From positions 1 to 62,762 of the forward strand of contig NZ_KB899980.1 of the NCBI RefSeq assembly GCF_000378485.1: a stretch of DNA of 62,762 nucleotides, in the 5' to 3' direction. The stretch's first letter is position 1; each line of letters opens with the position of its first letter. A program made the translations under genes and the position numbers. Source of the stretch: Flavobacterium rivuli WB 3.3-2 = DSM 21788 (lineage in GTDB: Bacteria; Bacteroidota; Bacteroidia; Flavobacteriales; Flavobacteriaceae). This document shows positions 17,920-27,051 of this stretch, one piece after another. The notes beneath the pieces are model-generated. The model worked only from the letters and a program-made list of their open reading frames with translations. It had not been told where the DNA came from and did not search any database.

Positions 17920-19572
17920 ATGAAAATTAAAAATACACTTACTGTTTTTATTGTCACTGGCTTAAGCCTTATTATATCAAATAGTTTGTTTTCACAAGAG
18001 GTTAAGCCTTATGTTTCTCAGGTTTGGGTGGCTGACCAAAACGATGGTACCTACAAAAACCCCATTTTGTATGCTGATTACTCAGATCCTGATGTTATTC
18101 GTGTAGGTGATGATTTTTATATGGTGGCATCCAGTTTTAACGAAACTCCGGGGCTGCCCATTTTACACTCTATAGATATGATAAACTGGCAGTTAGTTAA
18201 TTATGCCATTACAGATGTTCTGCCATTAGAGCATTACAACATTCCGCAAAGGGGTAACGGCGTGTGGGCTCCGGCTATTCGTTATCACAAAGGCGAATTT
18301 TACATATATTGGGGCGACCCTGATTTTGGGATCTTTATGGTGAAAACTAAAGACCCGCGTGGTAAATGGGAGCGGCCTGTGCTGGTTATGGAAGGTAAAG
18401 GGCTCATAGATTCCTGCCCGTTGTGGGATGATAACGGTAACGCTTACTTGGTGCATGGCTGGGCAGGAAGCCGGGCAGGGGTAAAGAGCCTGCTTACCAT
18501 AAACAAGATGAACCCCGAAGGCACAAAAGTGTTAGATAAAGGCGTACATGTGTTTGACGGGCATGATAAACACCCAACTGTAGAAGGGCCTAAGATGTAC
18601 AAACGTAATGGCTATTACTACATATTTGCCCCCGCAGGTGGTGTGGCTACAGGGTGGCAATTAATACTGCGGTCTAAAAATATCTACGGCCCTTATGAAG
18701 AGAAGATTGTGTTAGAGCAGGGTTCGACAAAAATTAATGGTCCACATCAGGGAGCATGGGTAGATACTCCGGGAGGGGAATCGTGGTTTTATCATTTTCA
18801 GGATCTGGATGCTTATGGCCGTGTTATACATTTGCAGCCCATGAAATGGGAAAAAGACTGGCCGGTAATTGGGGTCGATTATGATAAAAATGGTATTGGC
18901 GAACCGGTTTCGACACATAAAAAACCAACTATAGCAAAGAAAAGCAGCATAACGACACCTTATGAAACAGATGAATTTGATGCCGATAGTTTAGGCCTGC
19001 AATGGCAATGGAGTGCCAACTCTAATTTGGTGTGGTCGTCAAAAATTAAAGGCACAAATTATTTGCGGCTTTTTGCTATAAAAATACCTGAAGGGGCAAA
19101 AAATCTTTGGGATGTACCTAACTTACTACTGCAAAAATTTCCTGCGCCAAACTTTACAGCATCAACAAAAGTAAAGTTAACTCCCGAAGATGCTAAAGAA
19201 GGAAAATCGGCAGGGTTGCTGGTTATGGGTCTTGATTACCAATGCTTAGTAATTACTAATAAGCCCGATGGTTATTATTTACAGCTTAAGGGTGTTCAAA
19301 ATGCAGACAAAGGTACTGCCGAAAATATTTTGTTTGAAACCAAACTAAGCAGTAACGAAGTTTACCTAAAAGTAAAAGTAAATGAGCCTAACGGATTGTG
19401 CCAGTTTAGCTATAGCCAAAATGGTAAAAGCTTTATAAATGCAGGTAAGGTCTTTCAGGCAAGGCCCGGAAAATGGATAGGAGCAAAAGTGGGGCTGTTT
19501 AGCGTAAGCACACAGGAAGTTAGCAGGGGAGGTTACGCTGATTTTGACTGGTTTAGAATAACTGCAAAATAA
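17920..19572 (+). CDS. GH43-family glycosidase with C-terminal beta-sandwich domain
   Basis: 550 residues. A signal peptide covers about 1-26 (ending NSLFSQ), so the enzyme is exported. The catalytic propeller (about 40-335) shows YADYSDPDVIRVGDDFYM (base Asp), IDSCPLWDDNGNAYLVHG (second Asp) and HPTVEGPKMYKRNGYYY (acid Glu). The C-terminal 200 residues form the GH43_C2-like sandwich seen in beta-xylosidases and alpha-L-arabinofuranosidases (WQWSANSNLVWS, GLLVMGLDYQCLVI, GYADFDWFRI). Likely acts on xylo- or arabino-oligosaccharides. Overall layout matches family 43 two-domain exo-enzymes. Confidence 0.85.
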   Translation: MKIKNTLTVFIVTGLSLIISNSLFSQEVKPYVSQVWVADQNDGTYKNPILYADYSDPDVIRVGDDFYMVASSFNETPGLPILHSIDMINWQLVNYAITDVLPLEHYNIPQRGNGVWAPAIRYHKGEFYIYWGDPDFGIFMVKTKDPRGKWERPVLVMEGKGLIDSCPLWDDNGNAYLVHGWAGSRAGVKSLLTINKMNPEGTKVLDKGVHVFDGHDKHPTVEGPKMYKRNGYYYIFAPAGGVATGWQLILRSKNIYGPYEEKIVLEQGSTKINGPHQGAWVDTPGGESWFYHFQDLDAYGRVIHLQPMKWEKDWPVIGVDYDKNGIGEPVSTHKKPTIAKKSSITTPYETDEFDADSLGLQWQWSANSNLVWSSKIKGTNYLRLFAIKIPEGAKNLWDVPNLLLQKFPAPNFTASTKVKLTPEDAKEGKSAGLLVMGLDYQCLVITNKPDGYYLQLKGVQNADKGTAENILFETKLSSNEVYLKVKVNEPNGLCQFSYSQNGKSFINAGKVFQARPGKWIGAKVGLFSVSTQEVSRGGYADFDWFRITAK

Positions 19573-19705
19573 TATTACAGAAGGGTAGGTTGCACATTAA
19601 ATTTATAATGATCTCTTGCAACAAATTTGTGTTAACCATTGCATAAAAAGTAAGAAAACATCGTTGGTTTTTGTTATCTTTAACTCAACAATACTAACAG
19701 ATATT

Positions 19706-20542
19706 ATGAAACAAATACTTTTTACAACAGATTTTTCTGAGGCTGCCCATAAGGCCTTTGTATATGCCCTTAAGTTTGCCGATTCTTTTGACGCAGAACT
19801 TATTGTATTGCATGTATATGACCTGCCTATAGTAGAAACCCCATCTTTACCGGACTCTACAATGGAAATTTTTGATATTGTAGAAATGAACCAGTTTGAA
19901 AGCTTCAGGGACGAATTGCCGGGGCTTCATAAAATTGCTGAAGAAAATAACTTAGGGCACGTAAAACTGCGTAATATACTTCAGTATGGCGACCTTATAT
20001 ATAACATTAATAAGGTTTGCGAAGATGAAGTTATAGATATGATAGTTATGGGCACCCGCGGTGCCACAGGCCTTAAAGAAACGTTTTTGGGCTCTAAAAC
20101 AGGATCGGTAATATCAAATTCCAAGGTGCCGGTTTTAGCCATTCCTGCTGAAGCTGATTATAAATCTATAAAAAGTATTGCATTTACAACACAATACCAG
20201 GATAAAGACAATGACGCCCTGCGCAGCGCTTTAGATATTGCAAGTAAATTTGGTGCAAGGGTGCAATGCCTTTATATTAAAAATGACGACGACCCCGAAG
20301 ATATTGAAGAGAGAATAAACGAGTGGAAGATATACTACCGCGATGAAAATATAGATTTTTTTAATATTGCCGGAGACCATATAGAACAAACGATACTTGA
20401 TTTTATAGAAAACCAAAAAGTAGACCTTCTTGTTATGCGAACCCATAAACGTGGTTTCTTCGAAAGCCTGTTTCACAGGAGCCTTACAAAAAAACTGGCA
20501 TACCATAGCAATGTGCCATTGCTGGTGTTTCATGAAAGCTAA
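19706..20542 (+). CDS. Tandem-domain universal stress protein
   Basis: 278 residues from the ATG at 19706 (MKQILFTTDFSEAAHKAF). An in-frame upstream start at 19616 is rejected because it adds 30 atypical residues and overlaps a TATCTTTA element at 19675-19682. Two UspA domains are present. The first (1-150) has the ATP-binding pattern G-2X-G-9X-GS in GTRGATGLKETFLGSKTGS. In the second (about 155-278) that motif has decayed to RTHKRGFFESLFHRSLTKK, so ATP binding there is doubtful. Role in stress survival is by family only. Confidence 0.9.
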   Translation: MKQILFTTDFSEAAHKAFVYALKFADSFDAELIVLHVYDLPIVETPSLPDSTMEIFDIVEMNQFESFRDELPGLHKIAEENNLGHVKLRNILQYGDLIYNINKVCEDEVIDMIVMGTRGATGLKETFLGSKTGSVISNSKVPVLAIPAEADYKSIKSIAFTTQYQDKDNDALRSALDIASKFGARVQCLYIKNDDDPEDIEERINEWKIYYRDENIDFFNIAGDHIEQTILDFIENQKVDLLVMRTHKRGFFESLFHRSLTKKLAYHSNVPLLVFHES

Positions 20543-20548
20543 ATATAT

Positions 20549-20577
20549 ATCCTGCCCGCCGGCAGGATTTTTTATTT
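20549..20577 (+). terminator. Terminator of the universal stress protein gene
   Basis: ATCCTGCC (20549-20556) and GGCAGGAT (20561-20568) form a perfect 8-bp stem with a CGCC loop, followed by a T-run. Confidence 0.85.
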
Positions 20578-20579
20578 TC

Positions 20580-20587
20580 TATATTTG
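20580..20587 (+). promoter_or_regulatory. -7 promoter element of the MutS-like gene
   Basis: TATATTTG matches TAnnTTTG and ends 17 bases before the start codon at 20605. No clear TTG partner was found because the terminator of the preceding gene occupies that stretch. Confidence 0.45.
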
Positions 20588-20604
20588 CGGCTTAGTACAT
20601 ATCT

Positions 20605-22377
20605 ATGGAATTTTATACCACCCGAAGGGAACAATTTTTAAAAGAACTCGCACATCATACCAAACAATATAATACCATAAGTCTTATAAGATTTATAATA
20701 GCTATTGCATTTTTAATTTTAGGGTACTACAGCGTGCAAAGTGCCAACCCTGTAAAATTTGTAATTGCAATGGCGTTATGTGCTCTTGCCTTTTCGGGTT
20801 TAATGAGGCTGCATACTGCAGTATCTAAAAAAAAGGAGAGGGCTGCAGCACTTGTGGCTGTTAATGAACAGGAGATAACTTACCTTACAGGCCACGGCAT
20901 ACCCTTTGCAGATGGTACGCATTTTGCCGACCATAACCATGCTTATTCTCATGACCTGGATGTCTTTGGGCAGCGATCCCTGTTCCATAACCTTAACCGT
21001 ACCGAAACTTTTAAAGGGGCTAATAAACTGGCCGAACTATTACTTAATGTACTGCCGCAACCCGAAATTTTATTAAACCAGGCAGCGGTAAAAGAACTTG
21101 CTGCAAAACCGGAGTGGAGGCAGGAAGTTATGGCATTAGGTAAAAGCAATAAAGATAGCGCCGATGCATATTATAAGCTTCAGGAATGGCTTAAACATAA
21201 CCCGGTAAGTTTATCGCCGGTGGCAGGTATTCTTGCTGTTATATCACCTTTAGCCCTGCTTGCCGCCGTAATTGGTTATTTATGTACAGGCAATGGCATC
21301 TTTGCCACCGTAGCAGAATATCTTATAGGTTTTAATTTTATTTTTATACTGGGCTATATAAAAATTATAAAAAACGAGATAGAACATACTACAGAGATAC
21401 ACGAAACAATACATCGTTATGCCCTTATTATTGAGCAATTGGAGAATGAGCTATTTACAAGCGAAAAATTAAAAAACCTTCAAAAAACGCTTACGGGTAG
21501 TGGAGAAAAAGCAAGTATACATATAAAAAAACTTGCACTTTTGTTTTCCCGTATGGATATTGTAAATAATGTTTTTGGCGCAGCCATCCTTAATAGTGTT
21601 TCGTTGTTTCATTTTCATACGCTAAAATCATTAGTGAGCTGGAAGAAAAACCATGCTAACAATGTTATCCTTTGGCTTGAAGCTATTGCAGAGGCGGAAG
21701 CTATGGGTAGTTTTGCCAACCTGTATTATAACAATCCCGATTTTACTTTTCCACAGCTAAATTCAGACTCTCACATAATTTTTAAAGACCTTGGCCATCC
21801 ACTTATAAAAAAGGGTACGAGAGTGGGCAACGATATTACATTTAATCCTGCTTTCACAATACTTACAGGGTCTAATATGTCGGGTAAAAGTACTTTTTTG
21901 CGTAGCCTGGGCATTAATATGGTGCTGGCAGGTGCGGGCGCGCCTGTTTGTGCTACCCAGGCTATGGTACATCCGTTGCCGGTATTGGTATCAATGCGAT
22001 TATCTGATTCGCTGTCAGATTCAGAATCTTACTTTTTTGCCGAGATAAAACGCCTTCGCCAGATAATGGATGCACTACAGGGAGAAAAAGCTTTTGTATT
22101 GCTTGATGAAATTTTGCGTGGCACAAACTCTGACGATAAACGTACAGGAACCATTAAAGTTGTAAAACGTATGATGGGGCTTAACGCCATAGGTGCCATT
22201 GCTACACATGATATTGAGGTTTGCAATACCGCCGATGAATATCCTGAAAATTTAATTAACCGTTGTTTCGAAGTGCAGATTGTAGATAATGAGCTTTATT
22301 TTGATTACTGCCTGCGCGACGGGATATGTAAAAATAAGAGTGCAACATTTATTATGGAAAAAATGGGGGTAGTATAA
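20605..22377 (+). CDS. Membrane-anchored MutS-family ATPase
   Basis: 590 residues. The C-terminal third is a MutS domain V ATPase: Walker A TGSNMSGKST (about 421-430), the Ser/Asp-rich signature SMRLSDSLSDSESYF, Walker B AFVLLDEILRGTNSDD and the trailing ATHDIEV. The N-terminal mismatch-recognition domains of MutS1 are absent. Instead there are hydrophobic segments near residues 28-68 and 196-250, suggesting membrane anchoring. The middle is the helical lever region. A Smr domain as in MutS2 is also missing. This layout is known in Bacteroidetes but its substrate is not established. Confidence 0.8.
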   Translation: MEFYTTRREQFLKELAHHTKQYNTISLIRFIIAIAFLILGYYSVQSANPVKFVIAMALCALAFSGLMRLHTAVSKKKERAAALVAVNEQEITYLTGHGIPFADGTHFADHNHAYSHDLDVFGQRSLFHNLNRTETFKGANKLAELLLNVLPQPEILLNQAAVKELAAKPEWRQEVMALGKSNKDSADAYYKLQEWLKHNPVSLSPVAGILAVISPLALLAAVIGYLCTGNGIFATVAEYLIGFNFIFILGYIKIIKNEIEHTTEIHETIHRYALIIEQLENELFTSEKLKNLQKTLTGSGEKASIHIKKLALLFSRMDIVNNVFGAAILNSVSLFHFHTLKSLVSWKKNHANNVILWLEAIAEAEAMGSFANLYYNNPDFTFPQLNSDSHIIFKDLGHPLIKKGTRVGNDITFNPAFTILTGSNMSGKSTFLRSLGINMVLAGAGAPVCATQAMVHPLPVLVSMRLSDSLSDSESYFFAEIKRLRQIMDALQGEKAFVLLDEILRGTNSDDKRTGTIKVVKRMMGLNAIGAIATHDIEVCNTADEYPENLINRCFEVQIVDNELYFDYCLRDGICKNKSATFIMEKMGVV

Positions 22378-22516
22378 ATTATTTATATAGCCTTATTGAA
22401 ATATACCCCATATTAAATTTGTTCTACCCTTAACAATAGCTAATTATTTGCTAATAGTATTTGACCTGTTTTTTGATGTTCCTAACTTTAAGTTATAAAT
22501 ATTTAAAAATAATAGT

Positions 22517-23365
22517 ATGCCATTTATCACAACAAACTCTGTTAGTTTATCAGGAAGTTCAGAAGAAGTAAAATTGTTTTACCAGGATATAGGCAGGGGC
22601 AGGCCGGTAGTATTTATACACGGCTGGCCACTTAACCATGAAATGTGGGAATACCAGGTAAACGAATTACCTAAACATAATATACGTGTAATTACTTATG
22701 ACCGCCGGGGGTTTGGTAAATCGTCCCGCCCATGGGAAGGGTACGACTATGATACCTTTGCTCAGGATCTTAAGCTTATACTGGAACACCTTAACTTAAC
22801 TAATGTAACCCTTGCAGGCTTTTCTATGGGTGGGGGCGAAGTTGCACGTTACCTTGCCAAATATAATACAGATGGCAGAGTTACCAAAGCTGCACTTATA
22901 AGCGCTGTAACACCATATTTACTAAAAACAGACGACAACCCCACGGGGCTGCCGCAACAAATGTTTGACGAAATAAAGCAACAGCTTGAAGAAGACAGGC
23001 CTAAATTTCTTGCATCATTTGCTAAAACTTTTTATGGTGTAAACCTGTTTAGCCATCCGGTAAGTGAAGAATTTTTACAACACAATCTTATGCGTACATT
23101 AAACTCGGCAGGCTATAGTACTATTAAAGCTATGCAGGCATGGTCTGCCACTGATTTTAGGGCAGATCTTGATACTATTAAAATTCCGCTATTAGTATTG
23201 CATGGAAAGGAAGACCAAACAGTGCCTATTGATGCATCTGCTGAAGAAACCATTAAGCGTGTTCCCCATGCCGAATATATTGTATATGACGATGCGCCTC
23301 ACGGATTGTTTTACACCCACAGGCATCGCTTTAACGATGAGATGATCAATTTTATTAACAGATAA
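22517..23365 (+). CDS. Alpha/beta hydrolase (non-haem haloperoxidase/esterase type)
   Basis: 282 residues, complete alpha/beta-hydrolase fold. The oxyanion motif HGWPLNHEMW, the nucleophile elbow GFSMGGGEVARYLAKY, the acid LVLHGKEDQTVP and the histidine in YDDAPHGLFYTH give an intact Ser-Asp-His triad. The close match to chloroperoxidase-like arylesterases suggests esterase or perhydrolase activity on small substrates. No signal peptide. Single gene followed by its own terminator. Confidence 0.88.
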   Translation: MPFITTNSVSLSGSSEEVKLFYQDIGRGRPVVFIHGWPLNHEMWEYQVNELPKHNIRVITYDRRGFGKSSRPWEGYDYDTFAQDLKLILEHLNLTNVTLAGFSMGGGEVARYLAKYNTDGRVTKAALISAVTPYLLKTDDNPTGLPQQMFDEIKQQLEEDRPKFLASFAKTFYGVNLFSHPVSEEFLQHNLMRTLNSAGYSTIKAMQAWSATDFRADLDTIKIPLLVLHGKEDQTVPIDASAEETIKRVPHAEYIVYDDAPHGLFYTHRHRFNDEMINFINR

Positions 23366-23385
23366 AAATGTGGGGTTTGAAGGAA

Positions 23386-23428
23386 GAAAGCCGTGACTGT
23401 GTAGTACAGTTGCGGCTTTCATTTTTTT
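23386..23428 (+). terminator. Terminator of the alpha/beta hydrolase gene
   Basis: GAAAGCCG (23386-23393) pairs with CGGCTTTC (23413-23420), with an inner ACTGT/ACAGT stem, followed by a T-run. Confidence 0.85.
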
Positions 23429-23719
23429 AACAGTATCGTTAATTAAATTAATTTGGGCATGGTGCGGTTGCATGATTTAAAATTTTAGAAACAATACTTT
23501 TAAGTGAGTTTACATACCAATTTCTGGTCGTTATTAAATGGCATTTTTAACGATTGGCTCAAAACCATATTTTTAAGGGCAAAAGTTGTTACCTCTTTTT
23601 TGATATGCTAACTGCGGATTAAAATTTTACATTTTTTATTATGCATTTCCTTATGGTAATGGTAAATTTGTAGTGGCAGGTTTAAACAATACAGAGCCTG
23701 TAATTTCACATAAAAATAA
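23429..23719 (+). promoter_or_regulatory. Upstream region of menD
   Basis: About 290 bases without a gene. TAAATTTG at 23663-23670 is a candidate -7 element about 50 bases before the menD start; no matching TTG element is clear. Nothing else stands out. Confidence 0.4.
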
Positions 23720-25378
23720 ATGATCTACCCTAAAATACCTTTAGCACAAAGTATCATAGAAATATGCCACTGCAAGCTTATAAATCATATAGTTATATCT
23801 CCTGGATCGCGTAATGCGCCACTTACTATAGGCTTTGCCAATAACCCTGATTTTACTTGTTATAGTATTGCCGATGAGCGTTGCGCGGCATTTTTTGCAC
23901 TGGGACTGGCTCAGCAATTACAAACTCCGGTGGCTTTAGTGTGTACATCAGGTTCGGCATTATTAAATTATTATCCTGCTGTAGCCGAGGCTTTTTACAG
24001 CCAGATACCGCTAATTGTAATATCTGCAGACAGGCCGCATGATAAAATAGATATTGGCGACGGGCAAACAATACGCCAGGAAAATGTATATGCAAATCAT
24101 ATTTTGTACAGTGCTAATTTGCATGAAGAAGCATCTGAACAAAATGACGCGTTAATTAATGAAGCCATTGCTGTAGCGCGTTTTCAAAAAGGGCCAACAC
24201 ATATAAACGCACCATTTGAAGAACCGCTGTATGAAACCGTTACAGAGCCTACAGTAAATGTTCAGGTACATTATACCACTATGAATCCTGTTACTTTTAA
24301 TGGTGATATAACCCCTTATGTAAAAAAATGGAATACTGCTAAAAAGAAATTAGTACTTGTAGGGGTAAATAGTCCTGATGCATTAGATAATGCTGTTATA
24401 GAAAACCTCGCTAACGACCCATCTGTAGTGGTAATGACAGAGACTACGTCTAATTTACACCACCCTGCATTTCTTAATAGTATAGATACAATAATAACAC
24501 CATTTACTGCTGAAGATTTTGAGGCTTACAGGCCTGAAATCCTGATTACATTTGGTGGTATGGTAGTATCTAAAAGAGTTAAGGCGTTTTTAAGAAAATA
24601 CCAGCCGCAGGAGCATTGGCATATAGATACCCTTCGTGCTTATAATACTTTTGGGGTATTAACACAGCATTTTAAAGAAGACCCAAATACGTTTCTTGCC
24701 GGTTTTTTAGCCAAAACTGAACTTACAGATAGTGGCTACCGGGCAATGGCGTTAAAACTAAATGCTTTCAGGAGGGTAAAACACAATGAATATTTAGCTA
24801 AAATACCTTTTACAGATTTTAAAGCTTTTGAAATTATATTACCGGCCCTGCCAAAAAATTCGCAGTTACAAATAGGTAACAGCTCGGCTATACGGTATGC
24901 GCAGTTGTTTGATATTAAACCGGGTATAGATGTTTTTTGTAACCGTGGCACCAGTGGTATAGATGGTATTACATCTACAGCGGCAGGCGCGGCAGTAGGC
25001 AGCAATAAAGAAACAGTAGTTATTACCGGCGATGTAAGTTTTTTATATGACAGCAATGCGTTATGGAATAACTACATACCTAAAGATTTTAAAATAATAG
25101 TAATAAACAATGGTGGTGGCGGAATTTTCAGGATATTGCCGGGCCATGCCGAAACCCCTGTGTTTAATACTTATTTTGAAACAGCACATAATCTTACAGC
25201 AGAGCATATTGCTAAAATGTATGGTTTTGTGTACCAAACCGCTCATAATGAAAGCGAACTTAAAAAGGAAATTGCTGCATTTTTTGAAAAAACAGAAGGC
25301 CCCAAATTGCTGGAAATTTTTACACCTATGTTAGAAAACGATAGAGTATTGCTGCAGTACTTTAAAGAGCTTACATAG
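23720..25378 (+). CDS. menD: 2-succinyl-5-enolpyruvyl-6-hydroxy-3-cyclohexene-1-carboxylate synthase
   Basis: 552 residues, normal MenD length. A ThDP-dependent enzyme of menaquinone synthesis joining isochorismate and 2-oxoglutarate. The N-terminal VISPGSRNAPLTIGF, the DERCAAFFALGLAQ (catalytic Glu region), CTSGSALLNYYPAVAEA and ADRPHD are hallmark MenD motifs; the ThDP-binding segment GDVSFLYDSNALWN with VINNGGGGIFRILPG is intact. Menaquinone is the respiratory quinone of Flavobacteria. It stands alone with a terminator after it. Confidence 0.96.
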   Translation: MIYPKIPLAQSIIEICHCKLINHIVISPGSRNAPLTIGFANNPDFTCYSIADERCAAFFALGLAQQLQTPVALVCTSGSALLNYYPAVAEAFYSQIPLIVISADRPHDKIDIGDGQTIRQENVYANHILYSANLHEEASEQNDALINEAIAVARFQKGPTHINAPFEEPLYETVTEPTVNVQVHYTTMNPVTFNGDITPYVKKWNTAKKKLVLVGVNSPDALDNAVIENLANDPSVVVMTETTSNLHHPAFLNSIDTIITPFTAEDFEAYRPEILITFGGMVVSKRVKAFLRKYQPQEHWHIDTLRAYNTFGVLTQHFKEDPNTFLAGFLAKTELTDSGYRAMALKLNAFRRVKHNEYLAKIPFTDFKAFEIILPALPKNSQLQIGNSSAIRYAQLFDIKPGIDVFCNRGTSGIDGITSTAAGAAVGSNKETVVITGDVSFLYDSNALWNNYIPKDFKIIVINNGGGGIFRILPGHAETPVFNTYFETAHNLTAEHIAKMYGFVYQTAHNESELKKEIAAFFEKTEGPKLLEIFTPMLENDRVLLQYFKELT

Positions 25379-25457
25379 GATTGTTTCTATACACGCATTT
25401 TAAAATACTCACTTACCTTATTTCCTATTCTTTCGTAACAGCATCGTTCAAAAAAAA

Positions 25458-25485
25458 TCAGCCATTCCTTAAAGGGAATGGCTGA
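25458..25485. terminator. Bidirectional terminator between menD and the barrel gene
   Basis: TCAGCCATTCC (25458-25468) and GGAATGGCTGA (25475-25485) form a perfect 11-bp stem; an A-run precedes it on the plus strand. It separates two convergent genes. Confidence 0.85.
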
Positions 25486-25617
25486 TATATTATACTTTTA
25501 GTAGGGATAGTCTGTATTAAAGTACGCACACTATTAAAAATTACAATAATGTTGTGTTATACAGAGTTGTACCGTGCTAAATAGTCAATAAACTAATTTT
25601 TAAGGAATAATATCTAT

Positions 25618-26118
25618 TTAAAATTTGTAACGGATACCTAAAGCGATGTCCGGGCCAAAGTTATCACCTCTGTAGTCATCATTAAAATAAAGTTCCGGCC
25701 TAAAGTCAAGAGATAGTTGTAACGGGATATCAAAATTATATTCTATACCAAGGTCTCCTGCCGCAAATATAAATGTACCACTATCATCAAAACGATCCGG
25801 GCGAGGGCCTGGTCCGTTATAATCGGTACTCCAGGTACCTAAACCACCACCTACACCTGCATACCAGTTAAAACCACCTTCTATATTCCATACCCATTGG
25901 TAAAGAGCAGCAAGCTTAACGGCATCGTAGTTGTTAGAGTTGCGCCATCCTAAATCAAGCTCCAGCCTGTTGTTGCCCGAAAATGACCTTTGGTAAGAAA
26001 CTTCCCCGCCAAAACCGTCGTTATCGCCCAGCCTTAAACCTAATGCATTCCTGTCCTGTGCCTGTGCAGTAAGGGCTAAGCCCAATAGCATGAAGGCAGA
26101 TAAAAGTAGTTTTTTCAT
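25618..26118 (-). CDS. Small outer membrane beta-barrel protein
   Basis: 166 residues with a signal peptide of about 20 residues (LGLALTAQAQ). The mature part alternates hydrophobic and polar residues with aromatic strand ends (VSYQRSFSGNNRLELDLGW, WYAGVGGGLGTW) and closes with a C-terminal aromatic residue (IALGIRYKF), as expected for a small outer membrane barrel of about eight strands. Function unknown. A CAAAAATA sequence on the plus strand at 26148-26155 gives a minus-strand TATTTTTG that may be its -7 element. Confidence 0.8.
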   Translation of the reverse strand: MKKLLLSAFMLLGLALTAQAQDRNALGLRLGDNDGFGGEVSYQRSFSGNNRLELDLGWRNSNNYDAVKLAALYQWVWNIEGGFNWYAGVGGGLGTWSTDYNGPGPRPDRFDDSGTFIFAAGDLGIEYNFDIPLQLSLDFRPELYFNDDYRGDNFGPDIALGIRYKF

Positions 26119-26221
26119 AATGATTGTTTTAGTTGTTTAATCTGAAACAAAAATAACATGCTAAATTTTGTAGGAATATATGTATGTTAAAGTTTTAACA
26201 GTTATCATTATGTTAAATCAG

Positions 26222-27007
26222 CTACTCAAGGTTATGCCTAAGTAACAGTTCTTCCTGGTGCTGTTGGGATGATGCCGGAATGCCAAACTGTGTCGCAATT
26301 TCCTGCGGAACCTGGTATTGAAAATCGGTTACTGTTTTTACAACCCCTGTATTTTGTGCATAGTATTGTAATGAGGTAACTATTTTCTGATTGGCAACAA
26401 CCGGAAAAGTAACACCACTTAATGTTGTAGATAGTGCTACATATATTGTAGTTTCGACCGTTTTTAAATTTGTGTAGGTTTGATTGTTTACCACAAGGCT
26501 TGCAACATCCTGTTTTGAAGTTGTGGTTAAGGTATAATTTACAATTACTGGAAAACCATTATAATTTTGTGTTACAGATCCTGTAACATTGCTTAGTACT
26601 TCATCGTTTGTTGCACTTTCTTTAAATATAACAAGGTCTGATACTCCTATTGTAAAAGGCACTGCTTCAGATATGCTTAAGGTTGTGCTGCCTGTAACAA
26701 CTATTTTATCGCCATCTTTTTTAACGCCATTATTGCTAAGGGCACTGCTGTAAAAACCAAAAGGGGTATCTTTAGTTTTAAACTTTTTATAAGTATTAGC
26801 GCCTATCACAGTGTCGTTTGCTACATATAGAGAGTCGCTACCGCTTTCTGCAGATCCTGTTATTTCATAAATCCAAAATTTGCCGGTTGCAAGGGGCAAA
26901 TAACTGGTATCTCCTGTAGCAGGGGGTGTGGCAGTAGTATCGTCGTTGCTCGAGCAGGAAACAGCAAACAATGCTGCGGCAAAAAATACGTAAACAATTT
27001 TTTTCAT
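26222..27007 (-). CDS. Uncharacterised lipoprotein
   Basis: 261 residues. The N-terminal signal ends in a lipobox (FAVSCSSNDD), so the protein is anchored by Cys-18 or so and likely exported to the outer membrane. The rest is rich in Thr, Val and Ser with likely beta strands (KFWIYEITGSAESGSDSL, then the C-terminal YYAQNTGVVKTVTDFQYQV). The closing part ending in QNTGVVK resembles the last strand of Flavobacterium lipoproteins of unknown role. I do not recognise a named family. A perfect 10-bp inverted repeat lies directly before its start codon. Confidence 0.7.
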   Translation of the reverse strand: MKKIVYVFFAAALFAVSCSSNDDTTATPPATGDTSYLPLATGKFWIYEITGSAESGSDSLYVANDTVIGANTYKKFKTKDTPFGFYSSALSNNGVKKDGDKIVVTGSTTLSISEAVPFTIGVSDLVIFKESATNDEVLSNVTGSVTQNYNGFPVIVNYTLTTTSKQDVASLVVNNQTYTNLKTVETTIYVALSTTLSGVTFPVVANQKIVTSLQYYAQNTGVVKTVTDFQYQVPQEIATQFGIPASSQQHQEELLLRHNLE

Positions 27008-27011
27008 AGAT

Positions 27012-27040
27012 GGCTATATTAAGTTTGCGCTAATATAGCC
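27012..27040. promoter_or_regulatory. Perfect 10-bp inverted repeat just upstream of the lipoprotein start
   Basis: GGCTATATTA (27012-27021) and TAATATAGCC (27031-27040) flank a 9-base centre. It begins 5 bases before the lipoprotein ATG (27007) and could be an operator or an RNA hairpin hiding the translation start; without a T-run it is not a standard terminator. Confidence 0.5.
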
Positions 27041-27051
27041 AAGATTTTAAC

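Noticed and set aside
19616..19705. Longer N-terminus of the universal stress protein
   Set aside because: The added 30 residues are not UspA-like and overlap a promoter-like element.
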